Program-made: the position numbers and the translations under genes
Notes under the pieces: generated by a model
Seen by the model: the letters and a program-made list of their open reading frames with translations, nothing else
Database searches by the model: none
What the model was told of the DNA's origin: nothing
Source: an uncultured Ruminiclostridium sp.
GTDB lineage: Bacteria; Bacillota; Clostridia; Oscillospirales; Ruminococcaceae
Reading direction: 5' to 3'
Assembly: GCA_947630685.1 (NCBI GenBank)
Contig: CANRII010000005.1
Coordinates: 1-49,413, forward strand
Length of the DNA: 49,413 nucleotides
In this document: positions 18,005 to 27,052 of the stretch, one piece after another
How the letters are laid out: each line of letters opens with the position of its first letter
How positions within the stretch are numbered: position 1 is the first letter of the stretch

Positions 18005-19853
18005 TTTCATCATCCACAATCTGAGACGGAGACTCGGTGCGTAATTCGCATTTTCTGTAAGGCTGTTTGCGGCGAGAGGTCTGAGTGGTATGGGTTTGTC
18101 TGCCGTTTTCCACCGGAATTGCATTAGGCGGAATATCGTCTAAATCTACATCGTGATATTTTTTCATGATCCCTTTAATTATCTCGTCTTTGTCCGCATA
18201 TTCCACCTTTCGGTTGCCGTTTTCTTTTACATTGTAATCGGAACTAAACTTTATCCCCCATTCATAAAACAGCTTCAGCTTGACCTTCATGGGGTAAGCT
18301 CCGGTTTTCATCACAACAAACTGACCCTTTGGCATGGATTTAAGTTCATCGGATGTCATAATCGGGCGCTCTATCATTTGCAAAGATTGTGAAGGATCAT
18401 TCTTGCTGCGGGATACCGAACCCGACATAACCGTTCTGCAGCCCAGAGCTTTCGAGAGAATTTCCGCAGAGGATGAGTTCGGTGCAAACCCGCCGAAAAT
18501 TATCACCTGAGTATTATCAACAATTATTTCTGCGCCCTCTTTTCCGTAATTTTTGTCAAGCTGCGAGAAGGATTGGATTATCGGGACTATCTGCAAACGG
18601 CGGGAACGTGAAGCAGAAAACATCATTTCTGCCGATTCTATCTTAGGCAAAGTACCGAATTCATCGCAGAAAAACACACAGCGGTTTGTCAGCTTGCCGC
18701 CCATTTCATCCGCTACCGATAATATTTCACGATAGAATTGCTGAACTATCAGCGATATCATAAAGAATGTGTTGGGATTTTCCTCCGGCATAATGACAAA
18801 AACAGCACTTTTTTCTTTGCAGAATTTCTCGGCGTCTATCGTAGTATCAAAGCACAACAGCTGCTCAAGCTCCGAGTCCAGAAAAGAATTCAATCGTGAT
18901 AAAGCGGTAGACATAACCGACGCCATCGACTGTTCGGCGGTATTTAGAGCTGCCCCTGCAAACCATTTCGCCTTATGATCATCGGGCAAAAGATCCATAA
19001 GCTGTTGAAATTGATTTTTGTTTTTTGTCTGTGATGGTGCAAGCAGCTCCTGTATGATCTTAAAAACAGAAACTATGTGTCGTTTATGAGGCTCACAAAA
19101 TTCGGCAACCAGTAAAATTGCAGCTGTCAACAACCCCTCGGCGGCATCGTAAAAGAACGCGTTTTGCCCGAACGACGCCGAATCCATGCCGGATAGGATT
19201 ATGGTCTTGGATATTATCTTTGAGTACTTTTCTGCTTTTGCCTTGTAGACTAATTCATTCGGATTTTCTTTATACAGATCCATGTATTTATTAACAAGAT
19301 GCAGCAGATTATTGCCGTCAGAGCGCATTGGATTTCGCAGATCAATAACAGATACATTATATCCGTAACAGTCACGGGCTATTGTTCCGTAACTGCGCAT
19401 AACATCTCCCTTTGTGTCGGTCGACAGAAAGCTCATACCTGACGCGCAGGCGTATTCGATACAAGGGTACAGCCAATACGCCGTTTTACCGACACCTGCT
19501 GCGCCTATCATCAGCACATGGACATCTCCGGTATCAATAATGGCGGTTGTACCGATCTTAGAGTCGGTGCAGCCTACAACAATTCCCTGAGGCAGAGCTT
19601 TCCCGTCAGGTGTAGTCGCTGTTCCTTTCTCTTTTGCTTGCTTGCGCCACCGTTCGGGCGTAAACGGGATGTGCTTATAAGTCTTTGCTGTTTCTGCTTT
19701 GGTAGCCCATCGCGCCGTTCCGTGCTGTCCGTTGCCCACAGTTTTTGCTTTAATACTGTTTAAGCTGTAAATATGCGACAGCAGCGTAACACCCCCGATT
19801 ATCATAAACATTATCGTACATACGGTTATTAAAGTTGCAACGCCGCCCGACAT
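17997..19853 (-). CDS. VirD4/TraG-type coupling protein
   Basis: GAAGVGKTAYWLYPCIEYA Walker A, FFCDEFGTLPKIE Walker B, GQFVVMKTGAYPMKVKL. Confidence 0.95.
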   Translation of the reverse strand: MSGGVATLITVCTIMFMIIGGVTLLSHIYSLNSIKAKTVGNGQHGTARWATKAETAKTYKHIPFTPERWRKQAKEKGTATTPDGKALPQGIVVGCTDSKIGTTAIIDTGDVHVLMIGAAGVGKTAYWLYPCIEYACASGMSFLSTDTKGDVMRSYGTIARDCYGYNVSVIDLRNPMRSDGNNLLHLVNKYMDLYKENPNELVYKAKAEKYSKIISKTIILSGMDSASFGQNAFFYDAAEGLLTAAILLVAEFCEPHKRHIVSVFKIIQELLAPSQTKNKNQFQQLMDLLPDDHKAKWFAGAALNTAEQSMASVMSTALSRLNSFLDSELEQLLCFDTTIDAEKFCKEKSAVFVIMPEENPNTFFMISLIVQQFYREILSVADEMGGKLTNRCVFFCDEFGTLPKIESAEMMFSASRSRRLQIVPIIQSFSQLDKNYGKEGAEIIVDNTQVIIFGGFAPNSSSAEILSKALGCRTVMSGSVSRSKNDPSQSLQMIERPIMTSDELKSMPKGQFVVMKTGAYPMKVKLKLFYEWGIKFSSDYNVKENGNRKVEYADKDEIIKGIMKKYHDVDLDDIPPNAIPVENGRQTHTTQTSRRKQPYRKCELRTESPSQIVDDENE

Positions 19854-20767
19854 TCAAAATCTTTCCTCTCCTCTTTATTTTCTTGAGCTTTTTGAAATAC
19901 AAGGTCCTCGTTCCAATCTTTTTTTATCGGAACGAGGATCTCTGATGCCACTCCCGCCGCGGACAGCTTATCGCTGATGCGTCGAGCCGCTTCTTGCCCT
20001 TTCTCATCATTGTCGAAACACAGATAAACTTTTTTTAACTGCGGATCATCCTTCAGACATTGAAAAAGCACCCTGTCGGATACCGAACAGGATGCCGCAT
20101 AACTGCTTTTCTTCCAGTTTTCCTTGTGCATAGTGATATACGATAACATATCGATTGGCGCTTCAAAGAGATATATTTTATCATTACTGCCGTGCCAGTG
20201 AAAGCTGTATTCGGGAATGCTGCCGTCGGCATTACATTTGAATTGGCTTTGCTGTCCCGTGCCTCGTTTATGGGCATGGCGCGGTTTGCCGTTAAGGTCA
20301 TATCCGACAAACACGGCGTTGTGATAATAATCGGACTCATATATCATTTTTCGGTTCGCGAAGGCACATATAACATCAGTGTCTATTCCTCTGAGGACAT
20401 TCAAATATGTGAAGACACGGCGCATATTGTTATTATGAGGCGGAAGCTTGAACAGTTTCCTTTCTTTGCTTTTCTGTGCAGTAGGAGGTATCAAATTGAC
20501 TTCGCCCTGATGCTTTAACAGATACTCTACCGCCTCGGTGAAATTCATATTGAAAAACCGTTTGGCAAACTGTATGGCATTACCGCCGACCTGCTCGTAT
20601 TGGTGAAACCAAAGGTTTCCTTTTATCGTGACCTTGTCAGAGCCGTCCCGCCATTGATATTCCCGCCCGCTGCGTTTGAGGCTCTCGCCTTGCTGCATCA
20701 GCAGCTCGGCAATATCGGTATTGGCTGCACGGAGCTTTTGTTCTTCTGTAAAAGGTATGTAAGTCAT
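19829..20767 (-). CDS. DUF3991/TOPRIM-domain primase-like protein
   Basis: MTYIPFTEEQKLRAANTDIAELL; YLFEAPIDMLSY, VYLCFDNDEKGQEAARR TOPRIM motif; RBS aaggagaact before ATG 20767. Confidence 0.9.
   Translation of the reverse strand: MTYIPFTEEQKLRAANTDIAELLMQQGESLKRSGREYQWRDGSDKVTIKGNLWFHQYEQVGGNAIQFAKRFFNMNFTEAVEYLLKHQGEVNLIPPTAQKSKERKLFKLPPHNNNMRRVFTYLNVLRGIDTDVICAFANRKMIYESDYYHNAVFVGYDLNGKPRHAHKRGTGQQSQFKCNADGSIPEYSFHWHGSNDKIYLFEAPIDMLSYITMHKENWKKSSYAASCSVSDRVLFQCLKDDPQLKKVYLCFDNDEKGQEAARRISDKLSAAGVASEILVPIKKDWNEDLVFQKAQENKEERKDFECRAALQL
20548..20753. repeat. 206-bp direct repeat copy 1 (within TOPRIM gene 5' part)
   Basis: Matches 22428-22633 with one visible mismatch (20726 t vs 22606 g). 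Confidence 0.95.
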
Positions 20768-20891
20768 AGTTCTCCTTTCTTTTCTAATTTGTTTTTTGCT
20801 TTTGCAATTTTTCATAAAAAGGGTTGATTTTTCTACTCAATTCGGCTATAATAATATTACATATTAAATTAGCCGGAGGGAGCGATCGAAG

Positions 20892-22115
20892 TTGTATATT
20901 AAAAGACATGCCGAACAGACTGTCGATAAGCTTGCAAAAATGTTTGGAGCAATTCTTGTTGCCGGTCCGCGTCAGGTCGGCAAGACAACAATGCTGCAGA
21001 ATATAACGCAGAACCTTAACTATGCTGCTCTTGACGATTTAGTCGTTCGTGCAAGTGCGCAGGAAGAAAGCGGAACATTTTTTAAGGACAATCCGCCTCC
21101 CGTATTTGTTGATGAAATTCAAAAGGCACCCGAATTGTTTACACAAATTAAAATTATTCTTGATCGTGATCATAAAAAAGGGCAATTCTTTATGTGCGGT
21201 TCTCAGCAATTTCAAATGATGAAGGGGGTCAGCGAATCTTTATCGGGGCGCATCGGTCTTGTTACGCTGTTAGGCTTTTCGCTTAGAGAAACTCATCATA
21301 TCGATTTTGATGTGCCTTTTCTGCCGACTGATGAATATTTCACTGCCCGTAAGGGGCAGCTTACGGATATTTCCTACAACGAGGTGTGGCACGCTATTCA
21401 TCGCGGCAGTATGCCGGAATTATTTGATAACCATGACTATGATTGGCAAATGTTCTACGGCGCATATGTCCGTACCTATATCGAACGAGATGTTCGTGAC
21501 TTAACAGAGATTGGCGATACAGTAAAATTCACACGCTTTATGACAGCTGCTGCCGCATCTACAGGTCAGCTTCTCAATCTTTCATCGCTTGCCCGCGATG
21601 TGGGGATCAGTCAACCGACAGCAGAACGATGGCTGTCTATCCTCGTTGCTTCAAATATTGTTTATCTTTTGCAGCCGTACTCGAATAACATCACCAAGCG
21701 AGCAATAAAAACGCCCAAATTATACTTTCTCGACACCGGGCTTGCCGCATATTTAACAAGGTGGAACACGCCCGATGTTCTGAAAAACGGCGCAATGGCA
21801 GGTGCGTTCTTTGAGAGCTTTGTAATATCAGAGATCATAAAGAGCTATTATAACAAAGGGATACTTGAACCGCCGCTGTACTTCTATCGCGACAAAGATA
21901 TGAACGAAATCGATCTTTTGATTGAAGAGGGCGGAACACTTTACCCGTTGGAAATGAAAAAGCACGCCGATCCGCAGAAAAAAGATGTAGAAGCTTTTGC
22001 CGTGCTTGATAAAATACCGAATGTGAAGCGAGGAAACGGAGGCGTTATCTGCTTGTATGATAATTTGGTCAGCCTGAAAAACGGTGATCGGGTTATCCCT
22101 GTAAAATATCTTTGA
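20892..22115 (+). CDS. AAA_14/DUF4143 ATPase
   Basis: ILVAGPRQVGKTTML, PVFVDEIQKAPEL, GIDFYRDKDMNEIDLLIEEGGTLYPLEMKKHA-type DUF4143 C-terminus. Confidence 0.9.
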   Translation: MYIKRHAEQTVDKLAKMFGAILVAGPRQVGKTTMLQNITQNLNYAALDDLVVRASAQEESGTFFKDNPPPVFVDEIQKAPELFTQIKIILDRDHKKGQFFMCGSQQFQMMKGVSESLSGRIGLVTLLGFSLRETHHIDFDVPFLPTDEYFTARKGQLTDISYNEVWHAIHRGSMPELFDNHDYDWQMFYGAYVRTYIERDVRDLTEIGDTVKFTRFMTAAAASTGQLLNLSSLARDVGISQPTAERWLSILVASNIVYLLQPYSNNITKRAIKTPKLYFLDTGLAAYLTRWNTPDVLKNGAMAGAFFESFVISEIIKSYYNKGILEPPLYFYRDKDMNEIDLLIEEGGTLYPLEMKKHADPQKKDVEAFAVLDKIPNVKRGNGGVICLYDNLVSLKNGDRVIPVKYL

Positions 22116-22199
22116 CATTAGCCCGTGGAATAATGGGTTAAGCTTTATTGCTAAGATAACCGGCTCAATTCGGCACACAGTATGTCCCGAATTGGATAT

Positions 22200-22430
22200 G
22201 TCAAATAAAACTTTCGCATTTTTTCGCAAGCTACTCCCATCGAATCCTTTTCTAAACTCAGGTATCAATCTTTCAGAAAGGTACTTGATAAGACTTTTGC
22301 CGTACTCTGCCCTATCATTTTCACCACATGCCTTATATATCTGCTCACCAATCTCCCGGTGCACAATAACCATAGCCGAATTGACAGCGGAATATACCTT
22401 GTTTTGTGCGGTTATAAAGTAGTTTCGTAT
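22200..22430 (-). pseudogene. DUF1016 (YhcG-like) N-terminal fragment
   Basis: IRNYFITAQNKVYSAVNSAMVIVHREIGEQIYKACGENDRAEYGKSLIKYLSERLIPEFRKGFD; no nuclease domain follows. Confidence 0.8.
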
Positions 22431-22633
22431 TGAAAAACCGTTTGGCAAACTGTATGGCATTACCGCCGACCTGCTCGTATTGGTGAAACCAAAGGTTTCC
22501 TTTTATCGTGACCTTGTCAGAGCCGTCCCGCCATTGATATTCCCGCCCGCTGCGTTTGAGGCTCTCGCCTTGCTGCATCAGCAGCTCGGCAATATCGGTA
22601 TTGGCGGCACGGAGCTTTTGTTCTTCTGTAAAA
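22428..22633 (-). pseudogene. Duplicate 5' segment of TOPRIM gene (direct repeat copy 2)
   Basis: EEQKLRAANTDIAELLMQQGESLKRSGREYQWRDGSDKVTIKGNLWFHQYEQVGGNAIQFAKRFF, lacks original start and RBS. Confidence 0.9.
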
Positions 22634-22922
22634 AATATACTTTTTATTGACAAATTAAAGCAATCAAAATATAATTATCTTAGGTTGCTTTTCAATCTAA
22701 TGAAGTATTACTCGCCAGCCACTATCCTCAACTGACGCTTAACTTAACAGTTGTAATTTAAGGTATTAATAAAAGATTTTAGGTTTTTATTAATCTTAAG
22801 TGAGCAAATAAATAAGGTTAATGATTAGCTTGATCAAATCGATCATAACATTTAAATATGCTGTTATAAAAATGAAAAATGTGCATATAAATAATGTCGA
22901 ACAAAAAAACATGAAAAAACTC

Positions 22923-22951
22923 TTGACAAAAAGATTCTTTTCGTGTATAAT
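22923..22951 (+). promoter_or_regulatory. Consensus sigma-A promoter driving the small-RNA leader
   Basis: TTGACA (22923-22928), 17 bp, TATAAT (22946-22951). Confidence 0.85.
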
Positions 22952-22955
22952 ATTG

Positions 22956-23026
22956 TTTAGTGATCGTGTTGCATAAGCTTGAGTGGCATGCGACCGGGAG
23001 AGCTCCTGCGGGAGCTCTCTTTTTTT
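22956..23026 (+). ncRNA. Putative small RNA (AbiF-RNA-like) upstream of Abi_2 gene, ending in a strong terminator
   Basis: GTTGCAT..ATGCGAC stem, then GAGAGCTCC tgc GGGAGCTCTC TTTTTTT; perfect promoter upstream. Confidence 0.65.
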
Positions 23027-23036
23027 GGAGGTATAT

Positions 23037-23776
23037 ATGGCTAAACCTTTTTTATCATTTGAAAAACAAATAAACAAATTAATAAACGATAAAGGTCTTG
23101 TGATTAACGACCGCCAATCTGCCGAAGATGCACTAAGAAGAATCGGTTATTTCGGCTTAATAGGAGGATATAAAGAACCTCTCAGAAATCCCACAAACAA
23201 AAAATTTTATTCTCACGTTTTATTTGAGGATATTTTAGCTTTATACCAATTAGACGAAAGTTTACGAGAATTATTTTTAAGATACATCTTAAAAATCGAA
23301 CGTCATATTCGTTCGTTGCTCTCGTATTATTTTACTGAAAAATATGGCGAACAACAATCGTATTATCTTGACGACGCAAATTATATAAGGCAAGCTTCGT
23401 CTAATGATGATGTTAAAAGGCTAATTGGCGCTCTTGACCAATTAGCAAATCAAAATAATAATTATCCTTATATTAAATATCAAAGAGTTACTTATCAAAT
23501 AAAACAAAAAATGATATACCTGACACTAATATACATATGGAATTAGAGATATCTAAGAAAGGCTCTCAGTATATCTGCGGAAAGAGAGATTTGTTTGCTG
23601 TTGTAATATCTTTCAAGTATCTTTTGCCAAACAAAGAGTTTATGGATTTTATAAGATTATTATCTGAAGTTATAAAAGAATATTTTGGGAGATCAAAGGC
23701 TCTTACGGAAAGTAAAATATATAAGTATATGGGCTTTCCGCCTAATTGGCAAGATATATCAACTTGCAAAAAATAA
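23037..23776 (+). pseudogene. Abi_2/AbiF-family protein, internally deleted and frameshifted
   Basis: MAKPFLSFEKQINKLINDKGLVINDRQSAEDALRRIGYFGLIGGYKEPL...; frame break near 23490-23530, continues as IPDTNIHMELEISKKGSQYICGKRDLFAVVISFKYLLP in another frame. Confidence 0.85.
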
Positions 23777-23786
23777 AATCAGCATT

Positions 23787-25286
23787 TTATTCCAACTTCA
23801 ATCCCTGTGCCTTTTTCTTATCGTTTATTTTTCGCCGCAATTTCTTATCTGCCATTTTTCTTCCGTCCGCTTGTATACTATCTCTGAAAAGCTGTGTTAT
23901 ATATGCAAATAGCCTTAAAACCGCAAGCTCGTCGTCGCAAAGTCTGCTCGGTGCGATTATGCTGTAAGGCATAATCGCTTGCTCGCTCCCTTGCTCCTCC
24001 TCTTCCCCAAAAAGCAAGCTTTTCGGGGATCCCTCAAATTCGGTTTTTTCTTTCTCATCTCCGGTGTGCTGTTTGTCTGATCGATCGGTTTCTTCGGCTG
24101 TATCAAATAATAATTTGCTGCCGCTTTCGAGATCTCCGCTATCCGGCTTAACTGTTTCGGCTTCAAAATTATCCGCTTTTTGTATAATATTCAACGCTTC
24201 CTTTATTACAGCGTTCTTTATTGAACGAAATTCCTTGTTCTGCGACAGCGGTATTCTGTTCGGAGTGGTGTCGGTATACGTTTTCAGCACCTTTCCTCTC
24301 TGCTCATACCACAGGTTATAAAGCGAAGCTATGCGCTTATCCTTTTCCGCCTCATCTACTATCCCATTCACAAGATTTTTAGCTTTCCGCGGAAGATAAC
24401 CGTAAACTTTTTTCCCTTTGTAATCAGAGAGCTGTTCCGCCAGCTTTTCGAACATCAAAGCTATCGTCCGGTTCTCAAATGTCCCGCTGTTTATGTCCGA
24501 TACAATTTTTGAAAAAATATCACGGCTTTTCCTGACGGTATCATTGCGAAATTCAGTTTGCTTTTCATATATCTGAATAAGATCCTGCTTGAAAATTTCG
24601 CGGGCAAATGACGATTTTAATTTTTCAATTCCTTTTTCGGTCATATACGGTTCACGTCCGGCTGAGTAAGCTACTATATGGACGTGTGGATGATAAGACT
24701 CATTATGAAACGCCGCATACCAACGCAGATCCTGTAGGGGGATCTTCATAGATTCAGCCATTGCCGCGGTCTGACTTCGTATCAGACTCCGCCACGCTTT
24801 GGCGTTATCATAATTCAATCGGACGGCGTCTTCTCTGCGTATCGAAACAATATCCGTCCACACTATACCATTATGTTGAGATACTTCTTTTGCGACTTCC
24901 GATAGATTTATCGGAGTATCGCTATCGGAAAACAATCCGTGCGTACCTATTCGCTCGACTCTCGGACACTTTGCTATGTAGCCTATATAGTTTTGCAGCG
25001 TATCGATCTTATCGACATTTTCATCTATTGCATAGGAGATAAAACGTGAGGCTGTGCCTTTGTTCGGGCTCTGTAAATAGTTTTTATATTCGATGCTGTT
25101 AACGGTTTCGGGAAATTCGCAAGCTATTTCATTTATCAACTCTATTTGAGCTTGCGCAGCTTTTTCATTTTTCCATGACTCGTTATTTTTTTCTACACCG
25201 TCACGGGTGGCAATGTATTTTATTAAATTCTTGGAATGTTTTTCGCCCGCTTTTATGTATCTGCATTTTAATATAAGTCTTGCCAT
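23787..25286 (-). CDS. MobL/MobP3-like relaxase
   Basis: MARLILKCRYIKAGEKHSKNLIKYIATRDGVE; HNESYHPHVHIVAYS histidine triad motif. Confidence 0.9.
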   Translation of the reverse strand: MARLILKCRYIKAGEKHSKNLIKYIATRDGVEKNNESWKNEKAAQAQIELINEIACEFPETVNSIEYKNYLQSPNKGTASRFISYAIDENVDKIDTLQNYIGYIAKCPRVERIGTHGLFSDSDTPINLSEVAKEVSQHNGIVWTDIVSIRREDAVRLNYDNAKAWRSLIRSQTAAMAESMKIPLQDLRWYAAFHNESYHPHVHIVAYSAGREPYMTEKGIEKLKSSFAREIFKQDLIQIYEKQTEFRNDTVRKSRDIFSKIVSDINSGTFENRTIALMFEKLAEQLSDYKGKKVYGYLPRKAKNLVNGIVDEAEKDKRIASLYNLWYEQRGKVLKTYTDTTPNRIPLSQNKEFRSIKNAVIKEALNIIQKADNFEAETVKPDSGDLESGSKLLFDTAEETDRSDKQHTGDEKEKTEFEGSPKSLLFGEEEEQGSEQAIMPYSIIAPSRLCDDELAVLRLFAYITQLFRDSIQADGRKMADKKLRRKINDKKKAQGLKLE

Positions 25287-25289
25287 CTT

Positions 25290-25703
25290 TTATCTGTTCT
25301 GGAACTTGACAGCGTCCTCCATGCTGACTGTGCCGTGTATTTTTTTAACCTCATTAACGCACATTCCGCGCAGACGCGAAAGCGTAATATCGTCTATATC
25401 ATTGTTTGCGGCAGTAACATGAAGATTCATAGACAACTCTACCGCCATTTTGAAAAGCAGGCTCGCCATTCGATTTTCAAAGATATCAAGAGTGCCTTTT
25501 AAGGTCGAGGTTATTACATTAGGAAAATACTCGCGATAATCTTCCGCGGTAAGATAGCCGGCATAGAATAAAACAGCTTTTTCAATGAATTCCGATCTGC
25601 TGCGGCAGTCATCTTCGCGGTATAGCTTTTCAATCTTTGTAAGTGTGCTTTCATGCAGCCACAGCGCAAATTTCTGCTTGTCTTTTGGAATAGGCAAAAT
25701 CAT
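25290..25703 (-). CDS. Ribbon-helix-helix mobilization accessory protein
   Basis: LWLHESTLTKIEKLYREDDCRSRSEFIEKAVLFYAGYL; immediately upstream of relaxase. Confidence 0.75.
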   Translation of the reverse strand: MILPIPKDKQKFALWLHESTLTKIEKLYREDDCRSRSEFIEKAVLFYAGYLTAEDYREYFPNVITSTLKGTLDIFENRMASLLFKMAVELSMNLHVTAANNDIDDITLSRLRGMCVNEVKKIHGTVSMEDAVKFQNR

Positions 25704-25873
25704 CACATCCTCTCTTTTTTTGCAGTGACCCCTTAATATATGCCGTTGCGTTCGGCTTTTTTTGTTTCCATGACTCCGATAGTTAAAAATACGGCAAAAT
25801 GCAACCCCGTGTCGCCGCAAAGTAAGTTTATCTATATCCCGTTTGCGGTCGGCGTTGCCGTCCGCTGTAGACC

Positions 25874-25902
25874 GCATAGGGGTGCTTTAGCAACCCCTAT
25901 GC
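25874..25902. promoter_or_regulatory. Candidate oriT inverted repeat
   Basis: GCATAGGGGT GCTTTAGCA ACCCCTATGC perfect 10-bp arms, intergenic just upstream of RHH/relaxase genes. Confidence 0.5.
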
Positions 25903-26038
25903 TTTTTCCTGCAAGCAAATCGCCCTGCGTTTTTTCGCGGAAAATCTCGCAGAAACTCGCCCAAATTTGCTCGTTATGTTTTAGCGGTTACTTACCCGAA
26001 TTAGCTTGCAAAATCGCAACAGGGGGCTGTATTTTGCG

Positions 26039-26434
26039 TCACATCGCGAGCTTTACGTCAGCCGGTGCCGCCCCGTCGATCTGTTCAAAGCAGCATTCCG
26101 TATATGACAGACCGTTTTCCCGCACCGCTTTATCAAGTGCCGCAAGCATTTCGGCTTCATTCGTAGTTGCGTTATCGTTCAGGCTGTCATAGAAAATCCA
26201 GTTTGAAGAGTCCTTGACATAGATATCATAGTTCATTTGAGCAGCTCCGTCACGCTCATATATGGCCGCCTCTATTTTCACGCACCCTGCGGTAAGAGCG
26301 GCAACAGTGATGATCTCACCCGTACAGATAACGGTGTTCATTGTTTCTTCGATTAAATCTTCGGGGACAGTCTGCTCAAAAATATATTTGTCACCGAGAT
26401 TTTCTTTGAGTTTGTTTATAAGCTCCATAAGCAC
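26039..26434 (-). CDS. Hypothetical ICE protein
   Basis: Operonic ORF in conserved position. Confidence 0.6.
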   Translation of the reverse strand: MLMELINKLKENLGDKYIFEQTVPEDLIEETMNTVICTGEIITVAALTAGCVKIEAAIYERDGAAQMNYDIYVKDSSNWIFYDSLNDNATTNEAEMLAALDKAVRENGLSYTECCFEQIDGAAPADVKLAM

Positions 26435-26440
26435 CTCCGA

Positions 26441-27034
26441 TCATATATTGCTGAAGAAATAGAACGGATCATCATCTATTTCTTCATCATCCTCCTCGTA
26501 TTTTTCGTCCTCATATTCCTCGTCGAAGGGTTCATCATCACTCTCAGCGTCAAAGAAGGATTGCTGTTCATCACGCCGGACGGCAGAGGAATAATATTTC
26601 TGCGTGCTGTTTATGACAGCGTTTTCAAGCACATCGATATCCAAGCCGCAATCTCGGTAGCCGTTGTAAACGGTAAGATAATATCTCGGCGAGGGCAGAC
26701 CGAACCCCATTCGCAGATTCATAATATATACCATCGCGTTTATCTCACCCGCGTCTGTCTGTACCGGAATGTCCCGCTTGAAGTAGTGAGAGGGATAGCC
26801 TTCATAACGATCCAGCATCAACTCATCTCTTTGGCTGATCTCCCACACCGCAACGGGAACAGACCCACCTTTTTTAGGAGCGATGGTTGCATATGAACCG
26901 TTCGGCATGCCCTTAAACTGTAATTCGTAATCGTTTATAGTCCCTGTTGCATACAGCTTTGCGTCCCGACATCTCGCTTTCATCTGCTGCTTATTCAGGT
27001 TGCTGCCGTAAGCGACATATAGTATTTTTTTCAT
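26441..27034 (-). CDS. Gamma-glutamylcyclotransferase-fold (AIG2/GGCT-like) protein with acidic tail
   Basis: YVAYGSNLNKQQMKARCRDAKLYATGTINDYELQF; DRYEGYPSHYFKR. Confidence 0.9.
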   Translation of the reverse strand: MKKILYVAYGSNLNKQQMKARCRDAKLYATGTINDYELQFKGMPNGSYATIAPKKGGSVPVAVWEISQRDELMLDRYEGYPSHYFKRDIPVQTDAGEINAMVYIMNLRMGFGLPSPRYYLTVYNGYRDCGLDIDVLENAVINSTQKYYSSAVRRDEQQSFFDAESDDEPFDEEYEDEKYEEDDEEIDDDPFYFFSNI

Positions 27035-27052
27035 AATGTTTTCCTTTCACAA

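Noticed and set aside
21828-22460. 210-aa minus-strand ORF reported as one protein
   Set aside because: A chimera: TOPRIM repeat edge, DUF1016 fragment, then antisense of the DUF4143 gene. Only the DUF1016 part is meaningful.
25740-26192. 150-aa plus-strand ORF over the relaxase upstream region
   Set aside because: Low-complexity translation, overlaps an opposite-strand CDS and the oriT candidate; likely non-coding.
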